DNA of 64,000 nucleotides from Bdellovibrio sp. KM01 (GCF_013752535.1 NZ_CP058348.1:3844001-3908000), one strand, 5' to 3'. Shown: positions 9,777 through 18,252, counted from the first letter of the stretch. The notes: a model not told the origin generated them from the letters alone. Numbers and translations are program-made.

Positions 9777-10253
9777 ATGAAAATCAATATTGGTATTAAC
9801 GACAAAGACAGAAAAGAAATCGCAAAAGGTCTTTCGACTCTTTTGGCCGACACTTACACTCTGTATCTTCAAACTCACAACTTTCATTGGAATGTCGAAG
9901 GTCCAATGTTTCAAACTTTGCATTTGATGTTTGAAACTCAATACAACGAATTGGCGTTGGCAGTGGATTTAATCGCAGAACGTATTCGTGCTTTGGGTCA
10001 CTACGCTCCGGGCACATACGCAGAGTTCTCTAAACTTTCTTCTATCAAAGAAGTTCCAGGAGAAAAATTGAGCGCGACTAAAATGATCGAGACACTTGTT
10101 CTTGGTCAGGAAACTGTTGCTCGCACAGCTCGTGGTTTGTTCGCCGTTGTTGAAAAAGCAAGTGACGAACCAACAGCAGATCTTTTGACTCAAAGACTTC
10201 AAGTTCACGAGAAAACAGCTTGGATGCTAAGAAGCTTGCTTGAAAAGAAATAA
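9777..10253 (+). CDS. dps: Dps-family DNA-protection ferritin
   Basis: Dps forms dodecamers that oxidise and store iron and protect DNA under starvation or oxidative stress. The 158-residue protein has the Dps signature: [13 protein letters not shown] with His37, LHLMFE with His49 and Glu53, and AVDLIAERI with Asp64 and Glu68. These positions correspond to the inter-subunit ferroxidase ligands. There is an ATAGGAGG ribosome-binding site before the ATG. The N-terminus is short, with few of the lysines that bind DNA in E. coli Dps, so direct DNA binding is uncertain. It is a single gene with an upstream inverted repeat and a downstream terminator. Confidence 0.94.
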   Translation: MKINIGINDKDRKEIAKGLSTLLADTYTLYLQTHNFHWNVEGPMFQTLHLMFETQYNELALAVDLIAERIRALGHYAPGTYAEFSKLSSIKEVPGEKLSATKMIETLVLGQETVARTARGLFAVVEKASDEPTADLLTQRLQVHEKTAWMLRSLLEKK

Positions 10254-10263
10254 GCCTTAATAA

Positions 10264-10290
10264 AAGGGTCTCGAAAGAGGCCCTTTTTTC
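10264..10290 (+). terminator. Intrinsic terminator of dps
   Basis: Stem GGGTCTC / GAGGCCC (10266-10283) with a GAAA tetraloop, followed by six T. One G-T pair in the stem. Confidence 0.9.
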
Positions 10291-10300
10291 GTTTTTGGGC

Positions 10301-10328
10301 AAAAAAAATCCCGCCTTGTGAGCGGGAT
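10301..10328 (-). terminator. Intrinsic terminator of tRNA-Phe (minus strand)
   Basis: Stem ATCCCGC / GCGGGAT with a seven-base loop; read on the minus strand it is followed by a run of eight T. It lies just downstream of the tRNA gene. Confidence 0.85.
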
Positions 10329-10343
10329 ATAAATCTTAAAAAA

Positions 10344-10419
<76 letters not shown>

Positions 10420-10489
10420 ATTCGGAAATCTCTAGACTGTCGTTAAGAGAGACATTGGTTTAACTTTTGCCCCCCTTGCCTGTCAACAA

Positions 10490-11653
10490 TTAGACTTTGT
10501 CGAATGCAGATTTTAGGTCTGAAAGCAGGTCAGTAAGGTCCTCGATACCCACAGACAGTCTGATTAGCGTGTCGTCGATGCCTAGAGCCTTGCGGTTTTC
10601 AGCTGGCACGGAGGCGTGCGTCATAATCGCAGGGTGTTCGATCAAGCTCTCTACACCACCCAAACTCTCTGCCAAAGCGAAGATTTCTACGCTTTCCAAG
10701 AACTTACGGGCCGCTTCGATTCCTCCTTTGATGTAGAAAGTGATCATGCCGCCGTATCCATGCATTTGCTCTTTCGCCAAAGCATGTTGCGGATGACTTT
10801 CCAAACCAGGATAGATCACTTTTTCAACTTTCGAGTGACCTTCCAGGAAGCGAGCGATTGCCATAGCGTTTTCCTGGTGAGCCTTCATACGCAAAGGTAA
10901 AGTTTTCAAACTTCTTAAGCACATGAATGAATCAAATGGTCCTTGAATCGGTCCCATAGAATTACTTAGGAAAGCCATGCGCTCCGCGATGTCTTCACGA
11001 GATGTCACGGCCACACCGCCAACCACGTCACTGTGACCACCGATATATTTAGTCGCCGAGTGCACTACGATATCCGCACCCAGCTCCAATGGGCGTTGGA
11101 AGTAAGGACTCATGAAAGTGTTATCAACTGCGACGATGATGCCTTTCGCTTTGGCGATCGCGCAGATTTTTTTGATGTCGACCAATTTCAAAGTTGGGTT
11201 TGTTGGAGTTTCCAGCCAAACCATTTTCGTATTTGGCTTGATCGCTTTTTCAAAGTTTTCAACTTTCGTCAAATCAACGAACGAAAACTCCATACCGTCA
11301 TGTCTTAGAACTTTATCAAACAGACGGAAAGTGCCGCCGTACATATCGTCCATCGCAATAACGTGATCGCCACCTTTAATAAGGTGCAAAATCACAGTCG
11401 TTGCCGCGCAACCTGAGGCGAATGCGAAACCATATTTACCGCTTTCAAGACTTGCCATGCAATTTTCATAAGCGCGACGGGTCGGATTGTGAGTACGAGA
11501 ATACTCCCAACCTTTGTGAACGCCCGGAGAAGATTGTACATAAGTCGAGGTCATGTACACCGGAGTCATGATTGCTCCGGTTGTAGGATCTGGAGCTTGT
11601 CCAGCATGAATCGCACGAGTCGCAAAACCAAGTTTAGAATCTGTTGTTTTCAT
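10490..11653 (-). CDS. Cystathionine gamma-lyase/gamma-synthase family PLP enzyme
   Basis: A 387-residue Cys/Met-metabolism PLP enzyme. The PLP lysine is K202 in HSATKYIGGHSD; Asp177 in AVDNTF contacts the pyridine nitrogen; YSRTHNPTR (51-59) supplies phosphate and substrate contacts from the partner subunit. Gamma-lyase (cystathionine to cysteine) and gamma-synthase cannot be separated by motif. The neighbour 11 bases upstream is cystathionine beta-synthase-like, which favours reverse transsulfuration and therefore gamma-lyase. This would allow cysteine to be made from prey methionine or homocysteine. Confidence 0.9.
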   Translation of the reverse strand: MKTTDSKLGFATRAIHAGQAPDPTTGAIMTPVYMTSTYVQSSPGVHKGWEYSRTHNPTRRAYENCMASLESGKYGFAFASGCAATTVILHLIKGGDHVIAMDDMYGGTFRLFDKVLRHDGMEFSFVDLTKVENFEKAIKPNTKMVWLETPTNPTLKLVDIKKICAIAKAKGIIVAVDNTFMSPYFQRPLELGADIVVHSATKYIGGHSDVVGGVAVTSREDIAERMAFLSNSMGPIQGPFDSFMCLRSLKTLPLRMKAHQENAMAIARFLEGHSKVEKVIYPGLESHPQHALAKEQMHGYGGMITFYIKGGIEAARKFLESVEIFALAESLGGVESLIEHPAIMTHASVPAENRKALGIDDTLIRLSVGIEDLTDLLSDLKSAFDKV

Positions 11654-11664
11654 ATCTGCACCGA

Positions 11665-12711
11665 TTATTTAGAAAGATTTTTTAGGGCTTCTTCAGCGGA
11701 AACGACACGATTGAAGACATTCTTCGTATCTTCAGCCTTCAAGAAGCTGTTTTCCACCATCCATTGATCGTTAAATGCCTTGCTCAGATATTGACGGCCG
11801 CTATCCGGGAAAATCACAACGATATTTGATGGTTTTTCCAAAGTTTCAGCATATTTCATGGCAGCTACCATAGCTGTTCCACTTGAAGGGCCCACCAACA
11901 AGCCCTCTTCAGCGACCAGGCGTCTTGTCATCGCGAAAGCCTCGGGATCGCTGACTCGAACAAAGCCATCATAAATATCCAAATGAACATTGTCTGGAAG
12001 CATGTCTTCGCCAATACCCTCGACCTTGTAAGAACCTGGGGGATCGACAATTTTCTTATGATAGAACAAGTCATACAAAATCGATCCGATAGGATCGGCG
12101 CAAATGACTTTTACGGAAGCTTTTTGCTCTTTAAGATATTTAGCGCAACCAGAAAGAGTCCCACCAGTACCCGCACCACCCACGATGACATCGACTTTTC
12201 CATCTGTTTGTTTCCAAATTTCTGGACCAGTCGTCTTGTAGTGACGAGCTGGGTTGTCTTTGTTGTGGTACTGATTCACTAAAAAACCACCCGGAACACC
12301 GTCTGCGATTTTTTTCGAGACATTGTAGTGGCTTAAAGGGTGATCAGGCTCCACCATAGGTGTGATGACCACTTGGGCTCCATAAGCTTTTAAAATGGCT
12401 CTCTTTTCTTCAGACATTTTCTCCGGCATCACAAAGATACACTTGTATCCCTTAATCACGGCAGCGAGTGCCAAGCCTACGCCCGTATTTCCAGAAGTAG
12501 CCTCTACGATCGTACCTCCGGGCTTTAAATCACCGCGCTTTTCGGCCTCTTCAATCATCGCAACAGCGACGCGATCCTTGATGCTCCCGCCTGGATTGAA
12601 ATACTCCACTTTCGCGAAGAATTTGTGTTTAGAACCTTTAGCTACATTGTGAAGTTCCACAATCGGTGTGTTACCAATAGTTTCCAGGATCGAATTATAG
12701 ATTTGTGACAT
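11665..12711 (-). CDS. Cystathionine beta-synthase / cysteine synthase-like PLP enzyme
   Basis: A 348-residue fold-type II PLP enzyme. PLP lysine K45 lies in NPGGSIKDR, the phosphate-binding TSGNTG is at 72-77, and GGAGTGGTLSG is the second glycine-rich loop. EYFNPGGSIKDR and the VEGIGEDMLP-type segment resemble cystathionine beta-synthases more than CysK. There are no C-terminal regulatory CBS domains, as is common in bacteria. The pairing with a gamma-lyase/synthase downstream supports homocysteine plus serine to cystathionine. Cysteine synthase activity remains possible. Confidence 0.88.
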   Translation of the reverse strand: MSQIYNSILETIGNTPIVELHNVAKGSKHKFFAKVEYFNPGGSIKDRVAVAMIEEAEKRGDLKPGGTIVEATSGNTGVGLALAAVIKGYKCIFVMPEKMSEEKRAILKAYGAQVVITPMVEPDHPLSHYNVSKKIADGVPGGFLVNQYHNKDNPARHYKTTGPEIWKQTDGKVDVIVGGAGTGGTLSGCAKYLKEQKASVKVICADPIGSILYDLFYHKKIVDPPGSYKVEGIGEDMLPDNVHLDIYDGFVRVSDPEAFAMTRRLVAEEGLLVGPSSGTAMVAAMKYAETLEKPSNIVVIFPDSGRQYLSKAFNDQWMVENSFLKAEDTKNVFNRVVSAEEALKNLSK

Positions 12712-12717
12712 GATCGA

Positions 12718-12933
12718 CTAGCTTTCTAAGTCTCTTCTTCTGTTGGGTTGAAGTAAGACTGTGTTCATGGACTGCAAAACTGTATTCATTTGAGTCATTG
12801 GATCTACGGAATAATCCATTCCAAGCTCTGAAGTCAGCTGTTTCACAAGATTGCCGTTCGGTTGATCTTTCATCAACTCACTTACCAGCTTTTCAAGCGT
12901 CACAGTTTTCTTTTTAGTATCAAGCTCTGCCAT
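12718..12933 (-). CDS. Small protein of unknown function
   Basis: A 71-residue hydrophilic protein, start MAELDTKKKTVTLEKLVSEL, mostly predicted helical, with a repeated MNTVLQS-MNTVLLQ segment near the end. I chose the ATG at 12933 because GGGGGAA lies seven bases upstream; a longer frame from a GTG at 12963 would overlap the upstream gene by four bases. It is not recognised. It is the third gene of the TadB/TadC-like group and may be translated with it. Confidence 0.6.
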   Translation of the reverse strand: MAELDTKKKTVTLEKLVSELMKDQPNGNLVKQLTSELGMDYSVDPMTQMNTVLQSMNTVLLQPNRRRDLES

Positions 12934-12959
12934 GGATTTCCCCCAACTGGGCCACTCTA

Positions 12960-13397
12960 TCACCCCCCTCCCAAAGAGTGAAAAAAATTTTGCAGCAAGG
13001 GACCAAAAAGAAGCAGCAGAAAAGCGGGAAACTGAAATAAAAGCAGGGGGACTAGTAATAAGAAAGGAAGTCTCGCAAGCTTTGTACTGATCTCTTCCTG
13101 ACAGGCCTCAATCAATTCGCATTCAAGGCTTACGATCATATTGTAAATGGCCTCACCGCGTAGGCCACGCTCCAACAGCTGCAAAACAACCTGCCGATGA
13201 GGAGATGAGATCTCTTTAATGAGGCCATGAGTGTCCTTTCCTTGCTGCAGGAGCGCCAACCAACGACTGACCTGTTCCGGAAATTCTCCCTGATATCGTT
13301 TTAAATAATGAAGCACACCAGATTTGGTGGGTTGACCCTTCTCCAAACCGCGTTTCACGCAAAGTAATAACGATATTGGCGGCGCTACACCTTCCAT
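12960..13397 (-). CDS. TadC-like type II secretion F-domain protein, minimal
   Basis: The 145-residue protein looks like one T2SSF domain: a helical region with LLERGLRGEAIYNMI and CELIEACQEEISTK, then the typical end LPFLLLVPLLLFQFPAFLLLLFGPLL, a strongly hydrophobic hairpin like that of TadC. Full TadC proteins are about twice this length, so the first membrane-bound half is missing. It overlaps the TadB-like gene by 13 bases. No TadA ATPase, secretin or pilin is adjacent. Assignment rests on pattern, not on a search. Confidence 0.6.
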   Translation of the reverse strand: MEGVAPPISLLLCVKRGLEKGQPTKSGVLHYLKRYQGEFPEQVSRWLALLQQGKDTHGLIKEISSPHRQVVLQLLERGLRGEAIYNMIVSLECELIEACQEEISTKLARLPFLLLVPLLLFQFPAFLLLLFGPLLQNFFHSLGGG

Positions 13398-14140
13398 TTT
13401 ATCCTCCGACCCACGCTAAAGATAATAAAGAGCCCAAAAACGAACATAAAAAGGGAGCCAAGAATTAAAAATCGGTGGTTCATAAAGCCAAATTGCGCAA
13501 ATACAAATGCTAAAAGCGCGCCATAAAGGGCGGTGACAATTATCGCCTGCATCTTAATTTGTTGGGTCACTTGTCCGGACCTACGTCGAAAATTTTCTTC
13601 CACTTTATACTGCCGACGAAGTGCTTTTGCCTGATCAAGAGAGCGTGTTTGCGAGCGATCTATTTCCAAAAGTTCCGCCTGCAAATCCTTTATCACAGCG
13701 GATTTCACGGCGATCTTATTTTCGGAAGTGACGATGGAATTATAAATTTCGCGCAGCTGATTACGTTGCCAACCGCTTTGACTTTCGATTGCCATATGTA
13801 GGCTCTGGCGAAAAGATTTTCCGGCCTGAATTCCTAAAACCAGGTTATCAAGCATGGGGATCACGGCAAATTGAAGTCGCTGAATAAGAAAAATGCGGAA
13901 AATTTCAGGAAATAACTTTAAACTTATTAAAAGAATGCCGAAGAAAAGCCAGAGCGATACCGTTGATTGAGTAATCGCGGCGATTAAAGCGATCGCAAAG
14001 AAGTTTAAGATCATCAAAGATCGCAAACTTCGTTGAGAGATTGCAAATTCCCGCGCGATGTTGGCAAGAGAACGCTGAACAAGTGCTTGTCCGATCATCG
14101 AAAGCATAAAAAAAGTGATCAAGTGATGCCTCCTTGGCAT
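13385..14140 (-). CDS. TadB-like inner-membrane protein
   Basis: A 251-residue protein with two N-terminal hydrophobic segments (about 45-75), a cytoplasmic helical domain containing MLDNLVLGIQAGKSFRQSL, which resembles the T2SSF start in TadB, a charged coiled region (about 130-180), and two C-terminal membrane segments around 185-235. TadB/TadC form the platform of Flp-pilus machines. This pair is compact and stands apart from other tad genes in the window; a Flp-prepilin-like gene lies 22 kb away at 36606. The role is inference. Confidence 0.6.
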   Translation of the reverse strand: MPRRHHLITFFMLSMIGQALVQRSLANIAREFAISQRSLRSLMILNFFAIALIAAITQSTVSLWLFFGILLISLKLFPEIFRIFLIQRLQFAVIPMLDNLVLGIQAGKSFRQSLHMAIESQSGWQRNQLREIYNSIVTSENKIAVKSAVIKDLQAELLEIDRSQTRSLDQAKALRRQYKVEENFRRRSGQVTQQIKMQAIIVTALYGALLAFVFAQFGFMNHRFLILGSLFMFVFGLFIIFSVGRRIKWKV

Positions 14141-14270
14141 CTTGTTGATCGCAAAAAATATGCAAGCAATTTTTTTGTTGACGGCGGTGGTCGATTTGGG
14201 AAGACTTAGGTTAAGTAAGGTTTTTTACAAGTAAGTAACAACAACAACGTTTGCATCCTAGGAGGAGCAC

Positions 14271-14390
14271 ATGGCAAAGAAAGCAGCAAAAAAAGCTACT
14301 AAAAAAGCAGCAAAGAAAACTACTAAAAAAGTAGCTAAAAAAGCTACAAAAAAAGTAGCTAAAAAAGCTACTAAAAAAGCTTCTAAGTAG
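14271..14390 (+). CDS. 39-residue Lys/Ala-rich histone-H1-tail-like protein
   Basis: A short reading frame with a strong GGAGGAG ribosome-binding site five bases before ATG and a strong terminator after the stop. The product is built from AxKK tetrads (MAKKAAKKATKKAAKK and so on); 19 of 39 residues are lysine and there are no acidic residues. Composition and periodicity match the tails of eukaryotic H1 and bacterial H1-like proteins such as Hc1 and AlgP, which bind DNA without sequence preference. A nucleoid or polyanion-binding role is inference. The same motif appears in the tail of L21 at 45188. Confidence 0.8.
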   Translation: MAKKAAKKATKKAAKKTTKKVAKKATKKVAKKATKKASK

Positions 14391-14416
14391 TTAGACGCTG
14401 TACTAATTTAGTACAC

Positions 14417-14447
14417 TGAACCCCAGAGGCAACTCTGGGGTTTTTTT
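14417..14447 (+). terminator. Intrinsic terminator of the Lys-rich gene
   Basis: Perfect eight-base-pair stem CCCCAGAG / CTCTGGGG with a GCAA tetraloop, followed by seven T. Confidence 0.95.
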
Positions 14448-14483
14448 ATGCCCGAAATCCGCCACCAGAGCGGGTTTCAAAAG

Positions 14484-14516
14484 AAAAAGGCCCGCATCAC
14501 TGCGAGCCTTTTTTAT
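14484..14516 (-). terminator. Terminator of the mla/OMP operon
   Basis: Stem AAGGC-C-CGCA / TGCG-A-GCCTT with one internal mismatch and a TCAC loop; on the minus strand it ends in a T run. It lies 20 bases after the last gene of the lipid-transport operon. Confidence 0.75.
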
Positions 14517-14536
14517 TTAAATTGTGCTTTAAATTT

Positions 14537-15190
14537 TTAGAAATAATAAAGAGCACCGAACGTGCCTGAAGGAATAAGTTGAGAGCGTTTAACTTCGTAC
14601 ATCGCAACCACTTCCGCAAAGCATGAAACGCCGGCAAAATCTCCGGACAGCTGATTGTACTGAAGACCCAAAGAAGCATTCAAAAAGTCGGTTCCGAAGC
14701 GGCCTGTTTTCTTTTCTTCAGCGGTCAAAACGCGGTCCAAAATCCCCGATTCTTTCCAAGATCCGGAGTTTCCCATCGAATTATACCAGCGAGAATATCC
14801 CGCCGTGTAATAAGGCGCGATATAATCGCCATCAAAAGCATGCTTCCACGCGAATTGGATCGAATTATAACCTGGACCGGTGCCAAATCCGGCGACAACA
14901 CCGTTTTCATCTTCAAAATTGAACTCGGTTGCGATTCCTACAAGCCCTAATTGACCACCAACGGACATTCCAACGCCCACTTTACGGGCTTCACGCATAT
15001 TGAATGTTGATGAATACGTCATGCCCAGTCGCTCGGCGCGCATGGATTGGCTATAATCCTGCTCGATACTGATCGCCTTGCTAGATATTGATGAAGAATC
15101 GGCACTGAGATTGGATGTCGAGATTTCTGCCAGAGAAGTTGATGATGCCAACATGATGATAGCTGCAACGCCTGTGAAACGGGAAAACAT
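14537..15190 (-). CDS. Outer-membrane beta-barrel-type protein, last gene of the mla operon
   Basis: A 217-residue exported protein with a signal peptide ending near STSLAEI. The mature part has alternating-residue beta segments rich in Gly and aromatic residues (VGVGMSVGGQLGLVGIATEF, YIAPYYTAGYSRWY, NASLGLQYNQL) and ends in phenylalanine (FGALYYF), the usual C-terminal signal for barrel insertion by BAM. It starts 24 bases after mlaD with an AAAGGAGG ribosome-binding site and precedes the operon terminator, so it is probably co-expressed. It is not recognised as MlaA. An outer-membrane partner for the lipid transporter is a plausible but untested reading. Confidence 0.7.
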   Translation of the reverse strand: MFSRFTGVAAIIMLASSTSLAEISTSNLSADSSSISSKAISIEQDYSQSMRAERLGMTYSSTFNMREARKVGVGMSVGGQLGLVGIATEFNFEDENGVVAGFGTGPGYNSIQFAWKHAFDGDYIAPYYTAGYSRWYNSMGNSGSWKESGILDRVLTAEEKKTGRFGTDFLNASLGLQYNQLSGDFAGVSCFAEVVAMYEVKRSQLIPSGTFGALYYF

Positions 15191-15214
15191 AAGGGCCTCC
15201 TTTTAGCTCAGGAT

Positions 15215-15991
15215 CTAAAAGATACGGGCTCTGACACCTTCTTCTTGAAGAAACTTTTTGATTGCCGGAGCATCCATAGGTTCCAAGCGGAAAAGAAGTT
15301 TATGAACCAAATCATACGTGTCTTCAGCCTTTTTAGATCGAAGATTCGTCGTAAAATATGCCATGTCATCGCTGATTTTGACTGCATTATCAAGCAATCT
15401 GGATACTTCACGGTTTTTTGTCGTTTTATCCAATAAAACCAGCGTGCGATTAAAGTTTGTCGTCAAAGCATCCAGCTGTTTGATCGTATTTGTTACTGAT
15501 CCTTCATTTTTTTCCAGGATTTCGATCACTTTTCCGGCCAGTCCATATCCTTGGGACAAGAGTTGATCGATGCGCGGAGGATCTTCACCACGAACATAGT
15601 CGCCATTTGCGAACTCACCGGCTGCTGCGTTTCCAGGAGAGATCTCCAAAAACTTTTCCCCGATCACACCCGCAAGATTGATAAAAAACTTCGAGTCCTT
15701 ACGGACACTCGTCCAGGCTTTTTTATCAATGGTAATTGTCAAACGCAGCTTAACTTCTTCACCGTCAGCCATTTTATGTTCAGGATCAAAAGTGATGGAT
15801 TTAACTTTGCCCACTTTGATACCCATTACACGAACGGGAGAGCCTTCCTCGATTCCACCCGCAAAATTAAACATCACATTAAGTTCTTTGGTATTCGAAA
15901 ACGGAGCAATAAAGCCCATGGCATAAGCGAATGCTGCAACCATGATTAGACTTACTAGAGCTAACAAACCGACCTTGGTTTCCACTTTCAT
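15215..15991 (-). CDS. mlaD: MCE-domain lipid-transport protein (MlaD-like)
   Basis: A 258-residue periplasmic substrate-binding subunit with one N-terminal membrane anchor (residues about 8-30) and a single MCE domain (about 38-120) that includes GGIEEGSPVRVMGIKVGKV and the ISPGNAA loop. MlaD hexamers form a channel on the MlaE permease and carry phospholipid between membranes. The C-terminal 120 residues are helical, longer than in E. coli MlaD (about 183 residues in all), and might form a needle-like extension as in other MCE proteins. It lies 18 bases after the second permease. Confidence 0.92.
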   Translation of the reverse strand: MKVETKVGLLALVSLIMVAAFAYAMGFIAPFSNTKELNVMFNFAGGIEEGSPVRVMGIKVGKVKSITFDPEHKMADGEEVKLRLTITIDKKAWTSVRKDSKFFINLAGVIGEKFLEISPGNAAAGEFANGDYVRGEDPPRIDQLLSQGYGLAGKVIEILEKNEGSVTNTIKQLDALTTNFNRTLVLLDKTTKNREVSRLLDNAVKISDDMAYFTTNLRSKKAEDTYDLVHKLLFRLEPMDAPAIKKFLQEEGVRARIF

Positions 15992-16009
15992 AAACGCTCC
16001 CGAAAAGGC

Positions 16010-16729
16010 TCAATAAAGATAACTAAAAGTATAAGACAAAATAAAATCGATAACAATAATTGCAATTGAGGCCACGACCACCGTATTTGTGGTCGCCTTA
16101 CCAACACCTTCAGCACCCTGCTGACAATTGAATCCGAAATAGCATGCAACCAAAGGAATCACACCGCCAAAACAAGCGCCTTTGATCACGGCAAATAAAA
16201 CGTCTTTGAATTGCACGAATCTGTGCATGGAACTAATGAACATACCTGGCGTGTAGCCCAAATAAGCCTGACTGATCATCATCGCTGCGAACAAACAAGT
16301 CATATTGGAAACCACGGTCAATAAGATGCCACCCAAAACACAGGCGAAAAAGCGCGGAATAACCAGATAATTAATGGGATCAATTCCCAGCATCTTTAAA
16401 GCATCCACTTGTTCCGTGATTTGCATCGTTCCCACTTCAGAGGCATAACCCGCACCCACTCGTGAACACAAAAGCAAAGCCGTCACGATCGCCGCTAACT
16501 CGCGCAAAATTAATACAGCAGCAAACCCTGGCACCATCGCATCGTTTTGAATCACCATTTTCATATGAAAAGAGGATTCTAGGATCGTCACAACCGCCGC
16601 AAAACAAACACAGAAAACGATAATGAAAAGACTGCGATTGGCGACGAAATAAAGCTGTTGAAAGAACTCTTTACGTCGAAAAGGTCCAGTGAATGTTCCC
16701 CAGAAAGTATCAGCAAGAAGTGTCATCAT
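16010..16729 (-). CDS. MlaE-family permease, second of two
   Basis: A 239-residue inner-membrane permease with about five hydrophobic segments and the MlaE-family coupling-helix motif EVGTMQITEQVDALKMLGIDP, plus YLVIPRFFACVLGG. It overlaps the first permease by four bases. The two permeases clearly differ in sequence, so they could form a heterodimer, as the paired YrbE permeases of actinobacterial Mce systems do. It begins MMTLLADTFWGTFTGPFRRKEFF, the amphipathic interfacial helix expected before the first membrane segment. Confidence 0.93.
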   Translation of the reverse strand: MMTLLADTFWGTFTGPFRRKEFFQQLYFVANRSLFIIVFCVCFAAVVTILESSFHMKMVIQNDAMVPGFAAVLILRELAAIVTALLLCSRVGAGYASEVGTMQITEQVDALKMLGIDPINYLVIPRFFACVLGGILLTVVSNMTCLFAAMMISQAYLGYTPGMFISSMHRFVQFKDVLFAVIKGACFGGVIPLVACYFGFNCQQGAEGVGKATTNTVVVASIAIIVIDFILSYTFSYLY

Positions 16730-17508
16730 GAGCGGTACCCTCTGACCATTTGAAGAATCACATCACCCAAAAAGCTCGTGAACCAATCCATCACAACGAT
16801 ACAAATCATTGTTGTGACCGCCGTTGCCACGACAGCGCGACCCACACCTTTAGCTCCGCCAGATGTGGTGTAGCCTTTATAAGTACAAATAGTTGCTAAA
16901 ACGATGGCAAAAACCAGACTTTTTATCATTCCACTAAGAATTGAAAGTGGATGAACAATCGTAGGAATATGGCGCGTGTATTCTTCCGGCGTTACACCGG
17001 CAAAAGCCTGTGACAAAGCCATTCCGCCGAACACCGACATCATCAATCCCGCCGCCAGCAGAAAAAAACTGGAAATAACGATGCCGATAAAGCGCGGAAC
17101 GATAATTTCCTGCATGGGATCTGCGCCCAGGCAACGAACAGCATCAATTTGTTCAGTTACGCGCATCGTTCCCAACTCTGCCGAGGTAAATGCGCCTACT
17201 TTTCCACTCAACATAAAGGCAATTAGCATCGGGCCGACTTCACGGAAAGTTGCGCTGGTCGCAAGGCCTCCCAAGAATCCCAACGCACCAAACTCGCGAA
17301 TCGGCATCGCAAATTGGACCGCCATGATCGCACCCACAAAAAATCCTGCCATTGCTGTCGTCGGAAAAGATTCAGTTGAAACCTTCCAAATCTGAACAAA
17401 TATTTCGTGGGTTTTTAGCTTTTTAACAAAAATAGTGGACAAAATCTTTTGCAAAAATAAAAGCGTGCCGCCGATTTCATCCAGAATATGAACTGCGAGA
17501 GAAATCAT
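16726..17508 (-). CDS. mlaE: MlaE-family permease, first of two
   Basis: A 260-residue inner-membrane protein of the MlaE family with the motif ELGTMRVTEQIDAVRCLGADP and IIVPRFIGIVI. Its N-terminal interfacial region is long and includes VKKLKTHEIFVQIW. It overlaps both the upstream ATPase gene and the downstream permease gene by four bases, so translation is likely coupled. In this operon two different permeases match two different ATPases, unlike the single mlaE and mlaF of E. coli. Confidence 0.93.
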   Translation of the reverse strand: MISLAVHILDEIGGTLLFLQKILSTIFVKKLKTHEIFVQIWKVSTESFPTTAMAGFFVGAIMAVQFAMPIREFGALGFLGGLATSATFREVGPMLIAFMLSGKVGAFTSAELGTMRVTEQIDAVRCLGADPMQEIIVPRFIGIVISSFFLLAAGLMMSVFGGMALSQAFAGVTPEEYTRHIPTIVHPLSILSGMIKSLVFAIVLATICTYKGYTTSGGAKGVGRAVVATAVTTMICIVVMDWFTSFLGDVILQMVRGYRS

Positions 17509-18233
17509 GCCGGGACCTCTGCCAAAAAGTCCTGCACCAAGGGAACTTCCGATTTTTTCAATTCACCTGGTGTTCCCATAGCCACGATCTGTCCTTTATC
17601 TAAAACAATGATTCGATCCGCAATGGAAAGCGCACAATTCATGTCATGGCTGACCACGATCGAAGTTGTTTTCAAAGAGCGTGATAAATCCAAAATCAGC
17701 TGGTTCACCGCGGTGGTCGTAACCGGATCAAGCCCCGTCGTGGGTTCATCAAAAAGTAAAATCTTAGGGTCCAGTGCGATGGTGCGGGCAAGGCTCACAC
17801 GCTTTTGCATTCCATACGAGATTTGCGCCGGAAGCTTGTCTTCCACGTCCTTCAAATGCACCAGGCGTAAGGCTTTCAGAACTTTTTCTTTAATCACTTC
17901 CTGGGGAAACTGATAGTGACGGCGTAAACCAAAAGCGACGTTTTCAAAAATCGTCAGGGAGTCAAAAAGAGCCGGGTGTTGAAAAACCATACCGCATTTT
18001 TTACGAATCGGAAGATACTCTTCCTCGGTGAATTTTGAAACCTCTTCGCCGTCGATCCAGATCTCCCCTTCATCGGGAGTTAAAAGACCCACTAGATTCT
18101 TCAACAAAACGGATTTGCCCGTTCCAGAGGTCCCCAGAATAAAAACGATTTCGCCTTCGCGAATAACAGCAGAGAGTCCATTAAGAACTGTGCGGTCACC
18201 AAATCTTTTGACGATCTTTTTGAACTCTATCAC
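17505..18233 (-). CDS. mlaF: MlaF-like ABC ATPase with canonical catalytic site and altered signature
   Basis: A 242-residue nucleotide-binding subunit. Walker A GTSGTGKS is at 34-41, the Q-loop glutamine at 85, Walker B LLFDEP with Asp162 and catalytic Glu163, and the H-loop has His196 (VVSHDM). The signature, normally LSGGQ or ISGGM in this family, reads ISYGMQ (138-143), with Tyr replacing the second Ser/Gly-position residue. It provides a complete ATP-hydrolysing half-site but a weakened trans contribution to its partner. It is separated by 19 bases from the other ATPase gene and overlaps the first permease gene by four. Confidence 0.93.
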   Translation of the reverse strand: MIEFKKIVKRFGDRTVLNGLSAVIREGEIVFILGTSGTGKSVLLKNLVGLLTPDEGEIWIDGEEVSKFTEEEYLPIRKKCGMVFQHPALFDSLTIFENVAFGLRRHYQFPQEVIKEKVLKALRLVHLKDVEDKLPAQISYGMQKRVSLARTIALDPKILLFDEPTTGLDPVTTTAVNQLILDLSRSLKTTSIVVSHDMNCALSIADRIIVLDKGQIVAMGTPGELKKSEVPLVQDFLAEVPA

Positions 18234-18252
18234 TCAGAAATTTTACGGGTTC

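Noticed and set aside
12960-13397. TadC-like gene as a pseudogene fragment
   Set aside because: The frame is intact, overlaps its neighbour tightly and retains a complete hydrophobic domain; a reduced but functional protein is more likely, though not proven.
14277-14390. Tandem AAAAAAGCT-type repeats as a CRISPR or VNTR
   Set aside because: The repeats are explained by Lys-Ala codons in one frame with start, ribosome-binding site and terminator; there are no spacers.
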